A stretch of DNA of 64,000 nt from Pseudomonas sp. B33.4 (GTDB lineage: Bacteria > Pseudomonadota > Gammaproteobacteria > Pseudomonadales > Pseudomonadaceae). Below, piece by piece: positions 36,721 to 44,590 of this stretch. The stretch covers positions 3,835,001 to 3,899,000 of the forward strand of contig NZ_CP140706.1 in NCBI RefSeq assembly GCF_034555375.1. Reading direction: 5' to 3'. Below the pieces are notes generated by a model. The model made no database searches. It saw only the letters and a list, made by a program, of their open reading frames with translations, and was not told where the DNA came from. The position numbers were made by a program, and so were the translations under genes. Numbering within the stretch: position 1 is the first letter of the stretch; every line of letters begins with the position of its first letter.

Positions 36721-39700
36721 CTCCGCCGCTGCCAGCGCGGCCAGTGTCGGTTGGCTGAACAGCACCCGCACATCGCTGCTCATACCGATCTGACGCATGC
36801 GCTCGATCAGCCCGACCGCCAACAATGAATGGCCGCCCAGTTCAAAGAAATGGTCGTGACGCCCTACCCGTTCGACCTGCAGGACTTCGGCCCAGATCTG
36901 TGCCAAAGCGATTTCGACGTCACCTTGTGGCGCCTCGTACGCGCGACGGATCAACGCCTCCGGTCCCGGTGCTGGCAAGGCCAGGCGATCGAGTTTGCCG
37001 TTGGCCGTCAGTGGCAACGTCGCCAAGCGCACGTAAGCCGCCGGCAACAGGGCGGACGGCAAGCGCGAGGTCAAATGCGCGTGCAGTTGCAGGATATCCA
37101 GCGCCTCATGCTCGGTGAACCATGCCAACAGCTGACCGTCGCGCACCAGCACCACGGCTTCCTGTACCGCGTCATGACTGCTGAGCGCCGCTTCGATTTC
37201 GCCCAGTTCGACACGCACACCGCGCACCTTCACCTGATCATCGTTACGACCGATGTACTCAAGGTTGCCGTCGGCGCGCCAGCGTGCGAGGTCGCCGGTG
37301 CGGTACATGCGCGCATCCGGCTGCGCAATGAACGGGTCGTCGAGGAAGCGTTCGGCGGTCAATTCCGGGCGATTCAGATAACCCCGGGCAACCCCGGCGC
37401 CGCCGACATACAGTTCGCCAATGACGCCAATCGGCACCGGGCGCTGCTGATCATCGAGCAGGTAAGCCGTGGCATTGCTCACCGGTTTGCCGATGTGCAA
37501 CGGCTGCCCCGGGGTGATCAGCCCCGAGGTCGCCACCACCGTGGCTTCGGTCGGGCCGTAGTTGTTGACCACCGCAAAAGACTGCGCACGTTTCAACTGG
37601 CGCAGACGATCGCCGCCGATCAGCAAGGTGCGCAAGGTCGGATGGTCGAGTTGTTTGCTGAAAGCGTATTCGGCAATCGGCGTTGGCAGGAAGCTGACGT
37701 CCAGCGGCTGTGCCCGCCACCAGTCGAGCAGTGCGTCGATGTCTTCGTTGCCTTCGCTTGCGGGCGACAAGTGCAGCGTTGCCCCGGCACACAGCGCCGG
37801 CCAGACCTCCCACGCCATCGCGTCGAAACCGAAGCCGGCGAGGCTCGAAGTGTGCTGGCCGGGGCCGAGACCGAATGCCGCGCAGTGCCAGTCGACCAGA
37901 TTGCCGAGTGTGCGGTGCTCGACCATCACGCCTTTGGGCAATCCGGTGGAGCCGGAGGTGTAAATCACATAAGCGAGGTTGTTCGTGGTCAACCCCGGCA
38001 CGTCGGGATCGACTAAGTTGTCGAGCGACCACTCGCGCCGATCGAGCTCGATCACCGGCAGCGCTGTGGCGGGCAAACGCTCACGCAGATCGCTTTGGCT
38101 CAGCAACGCCACTGGAGCACTGTCACTGAGCAAATAGCTCAGGCGCTCGGGCGGATGCGCCGGGTCAATCGGCACATAAGCGGCGCCAGCCTTGAGAATC
38201 GCCAGCAGCCCGACCAATGTATCGAGGCCTCTGCGGGCAACAATCGCTACCTGGTCATCCGGCCGTACGCCGAGGCCCAGCAGATGATGGGCCAGCGCAT
38301 TGGCTTGCCGGTTCAGTTCGGCGTAGCTCAGCGACCGCCCCTGATAAGTCGCGACCACGGCGTCCGGCTGTTCGGCCACGCGCGACTCGAAGCGTTGATG
38401 AATTGTCCGGTTTTGCGGATAGCTGACTCGGGTGTCATTCCACTCATTCAACCGGGCGAGTTCTGCCAGGCTGTTCAGGTTGAAATCGGCGACGATCCGC
38501 TCAGGAGACTCCAGGCCTTGCTCCAGAATCAGCAACAAGCGCTCGGTGAACGACGCTATCTCATCAGCCGTGAAACAGGCCGGCGAGTACACCAGATGCA
38601 ACCAGGCCTTGTCGTTGTACCGGTTGCTGCGCAGGTGAATGGCCAGCGGTGTCGCCTCGTGCTGGTTGGAGACCTTGACTGAGTGTCCCAACGCCTCCCC
38701 GTAGCGATATTCATGGTCGTCCTGCTCGTAGGACACCGACAGTTCGAACAGCTGCGAACGGTCTTCGCGCAACAGGCCCAGCGCGCGGTTCATCTCGCTC
38801 AGCGGGTAGCGCTGATGGCGAAAATCCTGCTTGAGGCCATCGCCGATTGCTTTGATCAACTCACCAAATGACAGTGCCCGGCCAAAGCCCATGCGCATTG
38901 CACTGACCTGGGTGAATAACCCAAGAGTGCTTTTGAAACGGGCACCGGAGCGATTGAGAATCGGCAACCCGACCACCCACTCGTCACGTTGGGCAGTGCG
39001 ACTGAAATACACATGCAGCGCCGCCAGCAAGACGTGAAAGGCCGAACCACCCCATTGCCGCGCGCAGTCCTTCATGCGCTCGTGCAGCACGGTTGGAAAA
39101 GCCTCGACGTGGATGCGACTGGGGGCGGTTTCAACGTCGAGGGATTCGCGATGGCGGGCAGTCAACAAGGGTTCGGGCAGGCTGCGGTACTTGTTCAGCC
39201 AGTAGCGTTGATCAAGCTCATAGCGCGGTGACTGCTGGTAGCGCGCGTCATCCTCGATGAAGTCGACATAGGACGGTGCCGCCCCACTCGGGCGCTCGCC
39301 ACGGCACAACGCGCTGTAGATGTCGCCCAGCGACTTGAACAGCAGAGCAAAAGCCCAGCCATCGATAATCAAGTGGTGGGCCTGCGCCGCCAACCAGTGG
39401 CGATCGCGATCGAGGCGAATCAGACTGCAGCGGAACAACGCTTGCCCGCTCAGCCCAAAGGCCTGCGCCATCTGCGCTTCGACCAACGCCCTGGCCGCCG
39501 ACTGTGGATCGGGCTGCCCGCTGACATCAAGCAGCGGCATGGCCACCGGCAACGCCTGGGCAAACCCTTGCAACGGCAGCCCGTCATGACCAACGTCCGA
39601 TAACAGAACAATGCGCAAGGCATCATTCGCTTCCACCAGAGATTCAAGCGCCGTTCGCAGCAATGCCGGATCCAGCGGCCCGGTCAGTTCGACATAACCG

Positions 39701-39831
39701 CCAATGTTATACAGCGGCGAATCTCCGCGGCTCAGTTGGTCCAGCCAGATATCCCGTTGAGCGGCAGTCAGCGCGAATGTCTCGACAGGCACGGACAGAT
39801 CGTCCGCCACGTTGGCAGAAGTAGGCTGCAT
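33421..39831 (-). CDS. Lipopeptide NRPS, first subunit: lipo-initiation and two modules (Leu1-Glu/Asp2)
   Basis: This 2136-residue synthetase (ArfA equivalent) starts the lipopeptide. Its first condensation domain (residues about 15-450) is of the C-starter type: core LTAAQRDIWLDQ, no upstream carrier domain, and active-site HHLIIDG. Such domains acylate residue 1 with a beta-hydroxy fatty acid. Module 1 has the pocket DAWFLGNVV (Leu), with its carrier Ser near 1000. Module 2 has a dual C/E domain (LQEGILYHHITAAQGDPY), so Leu1 is predicted D, and the pocket DSWKLGVVD (acidic); its carrier Ser is near 2078. The ATG at 39829-39831 has AAGGA six bases upstream. The C-terminal tail is basic (SLNRKRRL). 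The promoter must lie in the 488-bp region shared with the divergent luxR-type gene. The gene is complete and in frame, with all core motifs present. Confidence 0.96.
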   Translation of the reverse strand: MQPTSANVADDLSVPVETFALTAAQRDIWLDQLSRGDSPLYNIGGYVELTGPLDPALLRTALESLVEANDALRIVLLSDVGHDGLPLQGFAQALPVAMPLLDVSGQPDPQSAARALVEAQMAQAFGLSGQALFRCSLIRLDRDRHWLAAQAHHLIIDGWAFALLFKSLGDIYSALCRGERPSGAAPSYVDFIEDDARYQQSPRYELDQRYWLNKYRSLPEPLLTARHRESLDVETAPSRIHVEAFPTVLHERMKDCARQWGGSAFHVLLAALHVYFSRTAQRDEWVVGLPILNRSGARFKSTLGLFTQVSAMRMGFGRALSFGELIKAIGDGLKQDFRHQRYPLSEMNRALGLLREDRSQLFELSVSYEQDDHEYRYGEALGHSVKVSNQHEATPLAIHLRSNRYNDKAWLHLVYSPACFTADEIASFTERLLLILEQGLESPERIVADFNLNSLAELARLNEWNDTRVSYPQNRTIHQRFESRVAEQPDAVVATYQGRSLSYAELNRQANALAHHLLGLGVRPDDQVAIVARRGLDTLVGLLAILKAGAAYVPIDPAHPPERLSYLLSDSAPVALLSQSDLRERLPATALPVIELDRREWSLDNLVDPDVPGLTTNNLAYVIYTSGSTGLPKGVMVEHRTLGNLVDWHCAAFGLGPGQHTSSLAGFGFDAMAWEVWPALCAGATLHLSPASEGNEDIDALLDWWRAQPLDVSFLPTPIAEYAFSKQLDHPTLRTLLIGGDRLRQLKRAQSFAVVNNYGPTEATVVATSGLITPGQPLHIGKPVSNATAYLLDDQQRPVPIGVIGELYVGGAGVARGYLNRPELTAERFLDDPFIAQPDARMYRTGDLARWRADGNLEYIGRNDDQVKVRGVRVELGEIEAALSSHDAVQEAVVLVRDGQLLAWFTEHEALDILQLHAHLTSRLPSALLPAAYVRLATLPLTANGKLDRLALPAPGPEALIRRAYEAPQGDVEIALAQIWAEVLQVERVGRHDHFFELGGHSLLAVGLIERMRQIGMSSDVRVLFSQPTLAALAAAEGSGREVEVPANRIPADCTHITPELLPLVQLDQAMIERIVATVPGGAANVQDIYPLAPLQEGILYHHITAAQGDPYLLQSLLAFDSIERVEAFAAALRQVMARHDILRTAVVWEGLTSPVQVVWREGILPVQEVELDPAHGAIIDQLHARFDARRYRLDVSQAPLLRLMYARDPAHNRVVGILLFHHLAMDHIALEAMREEIHASLSGHSETLAPPVPYRNYVAQTRLGVSEQEHEAFFRQMLADIDEPTLPFALQNVQGDGSNIEEAEQTLASELYQRLQQQARLAGVSVASLIHLAWAQVLAATSGQQSVVFGTVLMGRMQGGAGADRALGVFINTLPLRVDVGEGARTAVKSTHARLTALLAHEHASLALAQRCSGVAAPAPLFSALLNYRHSDDVEQKNSRQTWQGIETLANEERTNYPFTLSVDDLGTGLRLTTRTLSSIGAQRICSYVQSALNGLVEALENTPQRPLNSLPLLPQEERQRLLIEFNDTAVDCPMDQPLQALFEQQVQRKPNAIAVQFADQRLTYRQLNEQANRLAHHLRELGVQPDSRVAICVQRGPELVIGLLGILKAGGAYVPLDPDYPLQRLNYMLQDSAPVALLVHGATRDLLGEPGVPLIDLDLGAWQDQPLDNPQVPGLGAANLAYMIYTSGSTGTPKGVMIEHRSACNMVHWGSQLAPPTEHGALLQKAPYSFDSSVWEIFWPLCSGMRLVLARADGNRDSAYVTQVIREQNITVVKFVPALLQQFIEQDDVSQCTSLTDVLNGGGELTVALTRQVRERLPWVRLHNVYGPTETTVDSSGWTLEPGEPLPQTQVPIGKALSNTRLYVLDAGDQPVPVGVSGHLHIGGVGVARGYLGLPQLQAERFIDSPFVAGDRLYRTGDLVRYGADGNLEFLGRNDFQVKLRGVRLELGEIEARLLEHPAIREAVVLVRDERLVAYYTLRAELTAPTLEALRAHVLAQLPEFMVPGAYVMLVALPLTPNDKIDRKALPEPGAEALLSRPYAAPEGDVEIALAQIWAQVLKVEQVGRDDNFFELGGHSLLAVSLVARMRLAGLHVDARTLFSQPTLSALAAQTSRQAKQVEVAQTTIPSLNRKRRL
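36720..39831 (-). other. Module 1 (C-starter - A[Leu] - T)
   Basis: A lipo-initiating condensation domain is followed by an A domain with the pocket D-A-W-F-L-G-N-V-V (Leu) and a carrier domain with GGHSLLAVGL, the Val form that precedes dual C/E domains. Confidence 0.83.
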
Positions 39832-40085
39832 AAGATCCTTCTCATGTGATTTTGCCGGTATTCAAACATCGACCCTGACGCTGACATGACACCTGAAACC
39901 CGGACAATCACTACGCTCGCAGGCGCCTGCCTGGTGCTGCTGGCGCGGTTATCGCAGGCAACGTCCAAAAGTTCGGAGAGGAAATACTGAAAAGCTTGTA
40001 GGAAAAAAACCACATAGCAGCGCCGCCATTTGCTCGAGCGTTGCCGATCAGAAATGACCATCGCCCGGGTTTCCGGGGCTTGAGT

Positions 40086-40101
40086 GTGACTGAACAGTCA
40101 C
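40086..40101. promoter_or_regulatory. Candidate operator: 7-2-7 perfect dyad
   Basis: GTGACTG-AA-CAGTCAC has perfectly complementary 7-bp arms with a 2-bp centre. It lies about 255 bp upstream of the first NRPS gene and 218 bp upstream of the luxR-type gene. Its size suits a dimeric regulator such as a LuxR- or TetR-family protein; which one is unknown. Confidence 0.45.
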
Positions 40102-40185
40102 CCAAGTCGGTACGCCTGTGTTCAGCGGCGTCAGAACCCCGGCGCCAACATTCAGAAATAGTGGCACTTTGTGTCCCTGTTTTCC

Positions 40186-40199
40186 CCTACAGACGTAGG
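40186..40199. promoter_or_regulatory. Candidate operator: CCTAC-AGAC-GTAGG dyad
   Basis: This 5-4-5 inverted repeat lies 121 bp upstream of the luxR-type start. The flanks TCCC and GACA extend the dyad imperfectly. It could be an autoregulatory site for the LuxR-type protein. Small dyads of this size can also arise by chance. Confidence 0.3.
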
Positions 40200-40303
40200 A
40201 CAAATCCATAGGCTTAAATCCCGCTCCGGATCATGTTCAAGGAGAAAGGACGGCGTGGGCGGTTTTTGCATAAACGGCAGACGATTCAGTGAGGGTTCTG
40301 AAC

Positions 40304-40320
40304 CAGGGATGACAAGGATA
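40304..40320 (+). promoter_or_regulatory. Two adjacent RsmA/RsmE-type motifs over the luxR ribosome site
   Basis: CAGGGATG (40304-40311) matches the Rsm consensus CANGGAYG exactly. CAAGGATA (40313-40320) matches it except at the last base, and it contains the Shine-Dalgarno AAGGA and the A of the start codon. Such spacing is typical of translational repression relieved by the Gac/Rsm cascade. Confidence 0.55.
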
Positions 40321-41114
40321 TGAATCTGACCGGCAGTATTCGCAATATGGAAAACCCGCATTTCTATTGGCAACTCGGTGAACTGATTGCCAGTACCGGC
40401 GATGATCATTTCGCCACGAACATGTTCCAGTTGGTCGACACACTGGTGCCGGTCAACCGGGTAGATCTCAGCGAGTGGACGCTGGATGAGCGACAGGCCA
40501 GCGTGGTCGATATCAAACCGTTGGGCAGCGCCGGTCTGACGCAGACGTGTGCCCCGCCCGACCCGCTGGAGAGTCCCGACGATCATCCGTTGTTGCAGAA
40601 AATGATCGAGATGAACGACTCGCTGCTGATTCAGCTGCGAGCCTCGCTGCAGCCTCGCCATCCGCAACACAGCGCCCATCAATGCAATCTGGTCTCGCGC
40701 ACGTCGAACCGCCGTTGCGTGATTTCGTTTTACCGACCTCATACACAACGGGTGTTTTCCCTGCCGGAGTTGTCGTTTCTCAAGCGCCTGTCGGACACCT
40801 TGCTGCCGCTGATCGAACGCCACGCGCAGATCAGCCGGCAAATCCTCGCCCGGCAACCGCGCCAGCCGTTGGCCGAGCTGGATCAGGCGCCACTGGCGCA
40901 GGTGTTCGATGAGCGGCTGGCGTTAAGCGACATCGCCCTGTCGGTGCGTGAGAAAGAGGTCTGCCTGGGTTTGTTGACCGGCGGCACCGTGCCGCAAATG
41001 GCCGAACAGCTACGAGTCAAAAACAGCTCGATCGAGACGTACCTGAAACGCGCCACGGCCAAACTCGGGGTCAGTGGTCGGCATGGTCTGGCGAAATGGA
41101 TGGCCGGGGCCTGA
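40320..41114 (+). CDS. LuxR-family transcriptional regulator, likely activator of the lipopeptide operon
   Basis: This 264-residue regulator has a C-terminal LuxR helix-turn-helix (about residues 205-260: LSVREKEVCLGLLTGG, then SSIETYLKRATAKLGVSGRHGLAKW). The N-terminal ~190 residues do not resemble the acyl-homoserine-lactone-binding domain or a receiver domain as far as I can see, which matches the stand-alone LuxR regulators that flank Pseudomonas CLP clusters. The gene is divergent from the first NRPS gene and followed, 33 bp downstream, by the outer-membrane factor gene, so it is probably co-transcribed with it. The start ATG is preceded by AAGGA. The tandem Rsm motifs over the start suggest post-transcriptional control by GacS/GacA. 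Activation of the NRPS operon is inferred from family and position. Confidence 0.9.
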   Translation: MNLTGSIRNMENPHFYWQLGELIASTGDDHFATNMFQLVDTLVPVNRVDLSEWTLDERQASVVDIKPLGSAGLTQTCAPPDPLESPDDHPLLQKMIEMNDSLLIQLRASLQPRHPQHSAHQCNLVSRTSNRRCVISFYRPHTQRVFSLPELSFLKRLSDTLLPLIERHAQISRQILARQPRQPLAELDQAPLAQVFDERLALSDIALSVREKEVCLGLLTGGTVPQMAEQLRVKNSSIETYLKRATAKLGVSGRHGLAKWMAGA

Positions 41115-41147
41115 GCACAACGCTCTTTATATGCATGAGGCAGTTTG

Positions 41148-42542
41148 ATGTTGACGTTGCGACTTTCCCTGCTGTCCATGGCGATGCTGATGGGCGGCTG
41201 TTCATTGATTCCCGAGTATCAGCGGCCCGTTTCACCTAGTGCCGCGCAGTATCCGACAGCGACGCAAGCGGCAACGAGTAGCGAGGACTGGCGCACGCTG
41301 TTCACTGATCCGGCGCTGCAACAGTTGATCGAAAGCGCACTGGTCAACAACCGCGATCTGCGCGTGGCGGCTCTCAACGTCGAAGCCTTTCAGGCGCAAT
41401 ACCGCATTCAGCGCGCCGACCTCCTGCCGGCGGTGTCGACCAATGCCAATGAGTTGCGCCAGCGCATGCCACCAAGCGTGACCCAAGGCAAAGCGCTGAT
41501 CAATTCGTCGTACTCGGTCAATCTTGGCATCAGCGCCTATGAACTGGACTTCTTCGGTCGCGTACGCAGCCTCAGCGAACAGGCGTTGCAAACCTGGCTG
41601 GCCACCGAACAGGCGCGGCGCAGTGCGCAGTTGAGTCTGGTGGCCAACGTCGCCAATGCCTACCTGACCTGGCGCGCCGATCAGGAGCTGCTGGAACTGA
41701 CCCGCGATACCCTCGCCGCCGACGTTCAGAGCCTGCACCTGACCACGCGTAACCGCGAGGCCGGCAAGTCTTCAGCGTTGGAACAGGCGCAGGCGCAGAC
41801 CAGCGTCGACAGTTCACGGGCCAATCTGGCGCGCTATCAGCGGCAGGTCGCGCAGGACTTGAACAGCTTGACCCTGCTGGTCGGCGCGCCGGTGCCGGAC
41901 TCTCTGCCGGCGCGTCCGCTGGCCAGCGATCTGGTGCAACAACTGCCCGCCGGGCTGCCTTCGGATCTGCTGCAACGGCGCCCGGACATTCTCCAGGCCG
42001 AATACAAACTCAAAGCCGCCAATGCCAACATCGGCGCGGCGCGGGCAGCGTTTTTCCCCAGCGTCAGCCTGACGGCGAATGCCGGCACCTCCAGTCGTGA
42101 CCTGTCCGGATTGTTCGGCGCCGGCTCGGGCGCGTGGACCTTTCAGCCGCAGATCAACCTGCCGATTTTCAACGCCGGCAGCCTGCGCGCGAGCCTCGAT
42201 TATTCGAAGTTGCAGAAAGACGTAGCGGTGGCTGAATACGAAAAATCGATCCAGACCGCGTTTCAGGAAGTCGCCGACGGCCTCGCCGCACGCAGCACCT
42301 ATCAGCAACAATTGCAGGCGCAACGCGATCTGGTCCAGGCCACGCAGACCTATTACAACCTGGCGCATAACCGTTATCAGAACGGTGTCGACAGCAGCCT
42401 GACGTTCCTCGATGCGCAGCGATCACTGTTCAGTTCGCAACAGGGTCTGATCACCGATCGTCTCGCGCAACTGGTCGCCGAGGTCAATCTGTACACCGCG
42501 CTGGGCGGCGGCTGGAGCGTTGAGTATTCGCAGGTGCAGTGA
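41148..42542 (+). CDS. NodT-family outer-membrane efflux lipoprotein
   Basis: This TolC/OprM-like outer-membrane channel has 464 residues. The N-terminus is a lipoprotein signal with lipobox LMGGC and the acylated Cys at residue 18. Two OEP repeats follow, with typical motifs [34 protein letters not shown] and SVSLTANAG...[11 protein letters not shown] start at ATG 41148 (GAGG seven bases upstream) rather than the adjacent TTG. The location next to the luxR-type regulator, across from the synthetase and macAB, suggests it is the third component of the lipopeptide exporter. Homologues sit at the same position in other Pseudomonas CLP clusters. Confidence 0.93.
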   Translation: MLTLRLSLLSMAMLMGGCSLIPEYQRPVSPSAAQYPTATQAATSSEDWRTLFTDPALQQLIESALVNNRDLRVAALNVEAFQAQYRIQRADLLPAVSTNANELRQRMPPSVTQGKALINSSYSVNLGISAYELDFFGRVRSLSEQALQTWLATEQARRSAQLSLVANVANAYLTWRADQELLELTRDTLAADVQSLHLTTRNREAGKSSALEQAQAQTSVDSSRANLARYQRQVAQDLNSLTLLVGAPVPDSLPARPLASDLVQQLPAGLPSDLLQRRPDILQAEYKLKAANANIGAARAAFFPSVSLTANAGTSSRDLSGLFGAGSGAWTFQPQINLPIFNAGSLRASLDYSKLQKDVAVAEYEKSIQTAFQEVADGLAARSTYQQQLQAQRDLVQATQTYYNLAHNRYQNGVDSSLTFLDAQRSLFSSQQGLITDRLAQLVAEVNLYTALGGGWSVEYSQVQ

Positions 42543-42699
42543 GTCCGTCGTCACTTTTTCTTACACCTTTTGTCGCTCGATCCTGCGCCGTGCGGCGATC
42601 CGTGGCCGGCCTCTGCCCTCAGTTTGGTATCATGCGCCGCTTTTACGGTTAACCCCCCGCCAGTCCTGCTGACTGACGGGCTGCAAAAGGCGGTATTAG

Positions 42700-43305
42700 A
42701 TGACGGCTTTGTTGACTCGCCGCAAGGTGCTTGCGGGAATGGGCGTGCTCGGGCTAGGCCTGCTCGCCGGCTGTGACACCCGCGGCCAACTGTCGTACAA
42801 GTACGGCAAGGATCTGAGTAACAAGATCATGGGGCGCACCTTCAAACTGAAGAACACCGACGGCGAAACCATGACGCTGTCGAGCTTTCGCGGCATGATG
42901 CCGATGGTCTTCTTCGGCTTCACCCAGTGCCCGGCTGTGTGCCCGACCACCCTCGCCCGCGCGGCAAAAATCAAGAAGCTGATGGGCGCCGATGGCGACC
43001 GTTTGCAGGTGATCTTCATCAGCCTCGATCCCGAGCGCGATACGCCAGAAATCCTCGACGCTTACATGAAAGCCTTCGACCCGACCTTCGTTGCGCTGTA
43101 CGGCACACTTGAGGAAACCGCGGCCACCGCCAAGGAATTCGACGTGTTCTACGAGAAAGTCCCGGCCGGCGACACCTATACCATCTCGCACACTGCCACC
43201 AGTTACGTTTACGACTCTAATGGCGGCTTGCGCCTGGGGCTGTCCACCTCGCTTTCGGCAGAACAATGTACTGAAGATTTGCTTACTGTTATGGAGGTTT
43301 GCTGA
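42700..43305 (+). CDS. SCO1/SenC/PrrC-family copper-delivery lipoprotein
   Basis: SCO proteins are thioredoxin-fold, membrane-anchored copper carriers or thiol reductants that help assemble the CuA site of cytochrome c oxidase. This one has 201 residues. It has a lipoprotein signal with lipobox LLAGC (Cys25), preceded by a twin Arg (TRRKVLAG), the metal-binding CPAVC motif (Cys77, Cys81) and the conserved His164 in ISHTATSYVYD. The full ligand set is therefore present. The ATG is preceded by AAGGCGG, and a promoter may lie in the 157-bp gap upstream (TATCAT near 42628). The stop overlaps the start of the PCu(A)C gene (TGATG), so the two copper proteins are coupled. Confidence 0.93.
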   Translation: MTALLTRRKVLAGMGVLGLGLLAGCDTRGQLSYKYGKDLSNKIMGRTFKLKNTDGETMTLSSFRGMMPMVFFGFTQCPAVCPTTLARAAKIKKLMGADGDRLQVIFISLDPERDTPEILDAYMKAFDPTFVALYGTLEETAATAKEFDVFYEKVPAGDTYTISHTATSYVYDSNGGLRLGLSTSLSAEQCTEDLLTVMEVC

Positions 43306-43784
43306 TGCAACCTGTTCTGAACCACATCAAACGCGCTGTCATCGGTCTGTCTCTGCTGGGCCTGGCGTTCCAGGTCTCCGCGCAGACCAAAGTCGACGAC
43401 GCCTGGGTGCGTGCCACCGTGCCGACCCAGTCCGCCAGCGGCGCGTTCATGACCCTCACCGCCGACAGCGACAGCAAGTTGCTCAGCGTCGCGACGCCAG
43501 TGGCCAAAGACGTGCAGATCCACGAAATGACCATGAAGAACGACGTCATGAGCATGGGCCCGGTGAAGTTCGTCGAGCTGCCGGCCGGCAAAGCGGTCAA
43601 GCTTGATCCGAACGGCTACCATGTGATGCTGATGGGCCTGACCGGTCAACTGAAAGAAGGCGAAACAGTGCCGCTGACCCTGACCGTGGAAAACGCCAAG
43701 GGCGAGAAAGAAACCATCGAGGTCAAAGCGCCGGTGCGCGCGCTGACCAACATGGAAGGTCACGATCACAGCAAAATGCACTGA
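43305..43784 (+). CDS. PCu(A)C-type periplasmic copper chaperone
   Basis: This 159-residue protein has a Sec signal peptide (cleavage likely after VSA, residue 26) and the complete Cu(I)-binding pattern H-x10-M-x21-H-x-M: His73, Met84, His106 and Met108. PCu(A)C proteins load copper to the oxidase CuA site, usually with a SCO partner, exactly the gene upstream. The C-terminus ends in the His/Met-rich tail GHDHSKMH, a possible additional metal site. The ATG at 43305 shares one base with the SCO stop and has GGAGG ten bases upstream. A strong terminator follows 18 bp after the stop. Confidence 0.93.
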   Translation: MQPVLNHIKRAVIGLSLLGLAFQVSAQTKVDDAWVRATVPTQSASGAFMTLTADSDSKLLSVATPVAKDVQIHEMTMKNDVMSMGPVKFVELPAGKAVKLDPNGYHVMLMGLTGQLKEGETVPLTLTVENAKGEKETIEVKAPVRALTNMEGHDHSKMH

Positions 43785-43801
43785 TCTGACTAAGCGGCAA
43801 T

Positions 43802-43844
43802 AAAAAAGGGGCGGCCTGATCGATGATCAGGCCGCCCCTTTTTT
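43802..43844. terminator. Strong bidirectional intrinsic terminator
   Basis: A perfect 14-bp stem (GGGGCGGCCTGATC / GATCAGGCCGCCCC) with loop GAT is flanked by A6 and T6, so it can end transcription from both sides. It serves the SCO/PCu(A)C operon on the plus strand and the hypothetical gene on the minus strand. Confidence 0.95.
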
Positions 43845-43858
43845 GTTTTGGGTATGCA

Positions 43859-44356
43859 CTAACGCTTGCGGGCCAAAGCCCTGCGCACGCTTTCTCGTGA
43901 CATCCCCGAGGCGGAACGGGTCACGGTTTCAACGACGGTTGCCTTGGCCAACTGTTCCTTGCGTTTTTCCACCTGACGCCACTGGTAACCGAGATATCCG
44001 CCTGCCGCCACAATCCCCAGCCAACCGAACACCGAACTGACGAAGAACCACAGCGCCAGTGTGATCCACACGGTTTTCGAGGTGAACAACTTCAAACTGT
44101 CATCGACAGGCAGCGGTTCCTCCGGTTCAACCGCTGCCTGCGACACCGGTACTCTGTGCACCCCATCCAGATCAATGCGCCAAGCGAAATCCGCCCCGGC
44201 CACCGGAATGTCTAGCTGATTACCTTCAGCACGATGCACCCGAATTTCGCCATCGACGACCGACGTGGAGCTGAAACTGATCTGGGCTTCGTAGTGAATC
44301 TCGCCGTTGACCTGGGTCACGACCGTTCGTTTTTGGTCAATGGGGGTGTCGCGCAT
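43859..44356 (-). CDS. Hypothetical membrane-anchored protein
   Basis: I do not recognise this 165-residue protein. The first ~90 residues are hydrophilic and beta-rich (HYEAQISFSSTSVVDGEIRV), followed by one or two hydrophobic segments at about 98-130 (VWITLALWFFVSSVFGWLG, IVAAGGYLGYQW). It ends in a basic tail (RRALARKR) and lacks a signal peptide. Such an arrangement suggests a membrane-tethered soluble domain. It converges with the copper pair at a shared terminator and is divergent from the membrane/XRE pair. Codon usage is similar to its neighbours. Confidence 0.75.
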   Translation of the reverse strand: MRDTPIDQKRTVVTQVNGEIHYEAQISFSSTSVVDGEIRVHRAEGNQLDIPVAGADFAWRIDLDGVHRVPVSQAAVEPEEPLPVDDSLKLFTSKTVWITLALWFFVSSVFGWLGIVAAGGYLGYQWRQVEKRKEQLAKATVVETVTRSASGMSRESVRRALARKR

Positions 44357-44531
44357 GTCGATTCCTTGAGCGTTCCACGTCGGACGACGTGCGAAGGGAT
44401 AATCCGTTGGAGTCGAATGCTACTGAGTGGTTATTACGCTGTCCAGAAAGCGTGCCCCTTAGCGGCAGACCTAGGCGAAAATCCTCCGGCATGAGTCTGT
44501 TCGAGACTACCAGCCATGATGGAAAGCGTGC

Positions 44532-44578
44532 TTTACATCGGACAAATCTTCAGCGACCATGTAAAGGGTCTTTTACAT
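44532..44578. promoter_or_regulatory. Three TTTACAT motifs (two direct, one inverted) upstream of the XRE pair
   Basis: TTTACAT occurs at 44532-44538 and 44572-44578, and its inverse ATGTAAA at 44559-44565. The inner pair forms a dyad 6 bp apart. All three lie within 60 bp of the start at 44591, where an autoregulatory repressor would bind. The downstream XRE-type protein is the obvious candidate; this is inference. Confidence 0.5.
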
Positions 44579-44590
44579 AGGAAGTGAAAA

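Larger units (their letters stand above)
39832..40319. promoter_or_regulatory. Divergent control region between the NRPS operon and the luxR-type regulator
   Basis: This 488-bp non-coding gap must hold both promoters. Two inverted repeats stand out: GTGACTG-AA-CAGTCAC at 40086-40101 and CCTAC-AGAC-GTAGG at 40186-40199. Two Rsm-type motifs lie just before the luxR start codon. I cannot assign -35/-10 elements with confidence. Weak reading frames inside the gap have no recognisable protein features. Confidence 0.6.

Noticed and set aside
39768..40856. Minus-strand frames across the control region and the luxR-type gene
   Set aside because: They overlap the well-supported LuxR gene or the NRPS start, have no ribosome site of note and show no domain.
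43802..43844. The GATCGATGATC core considered as an operator
   Set aside because: The 14-bp stem flanked by A6 and T6 between convergent genes is fully explained as a bidirectional terminator.
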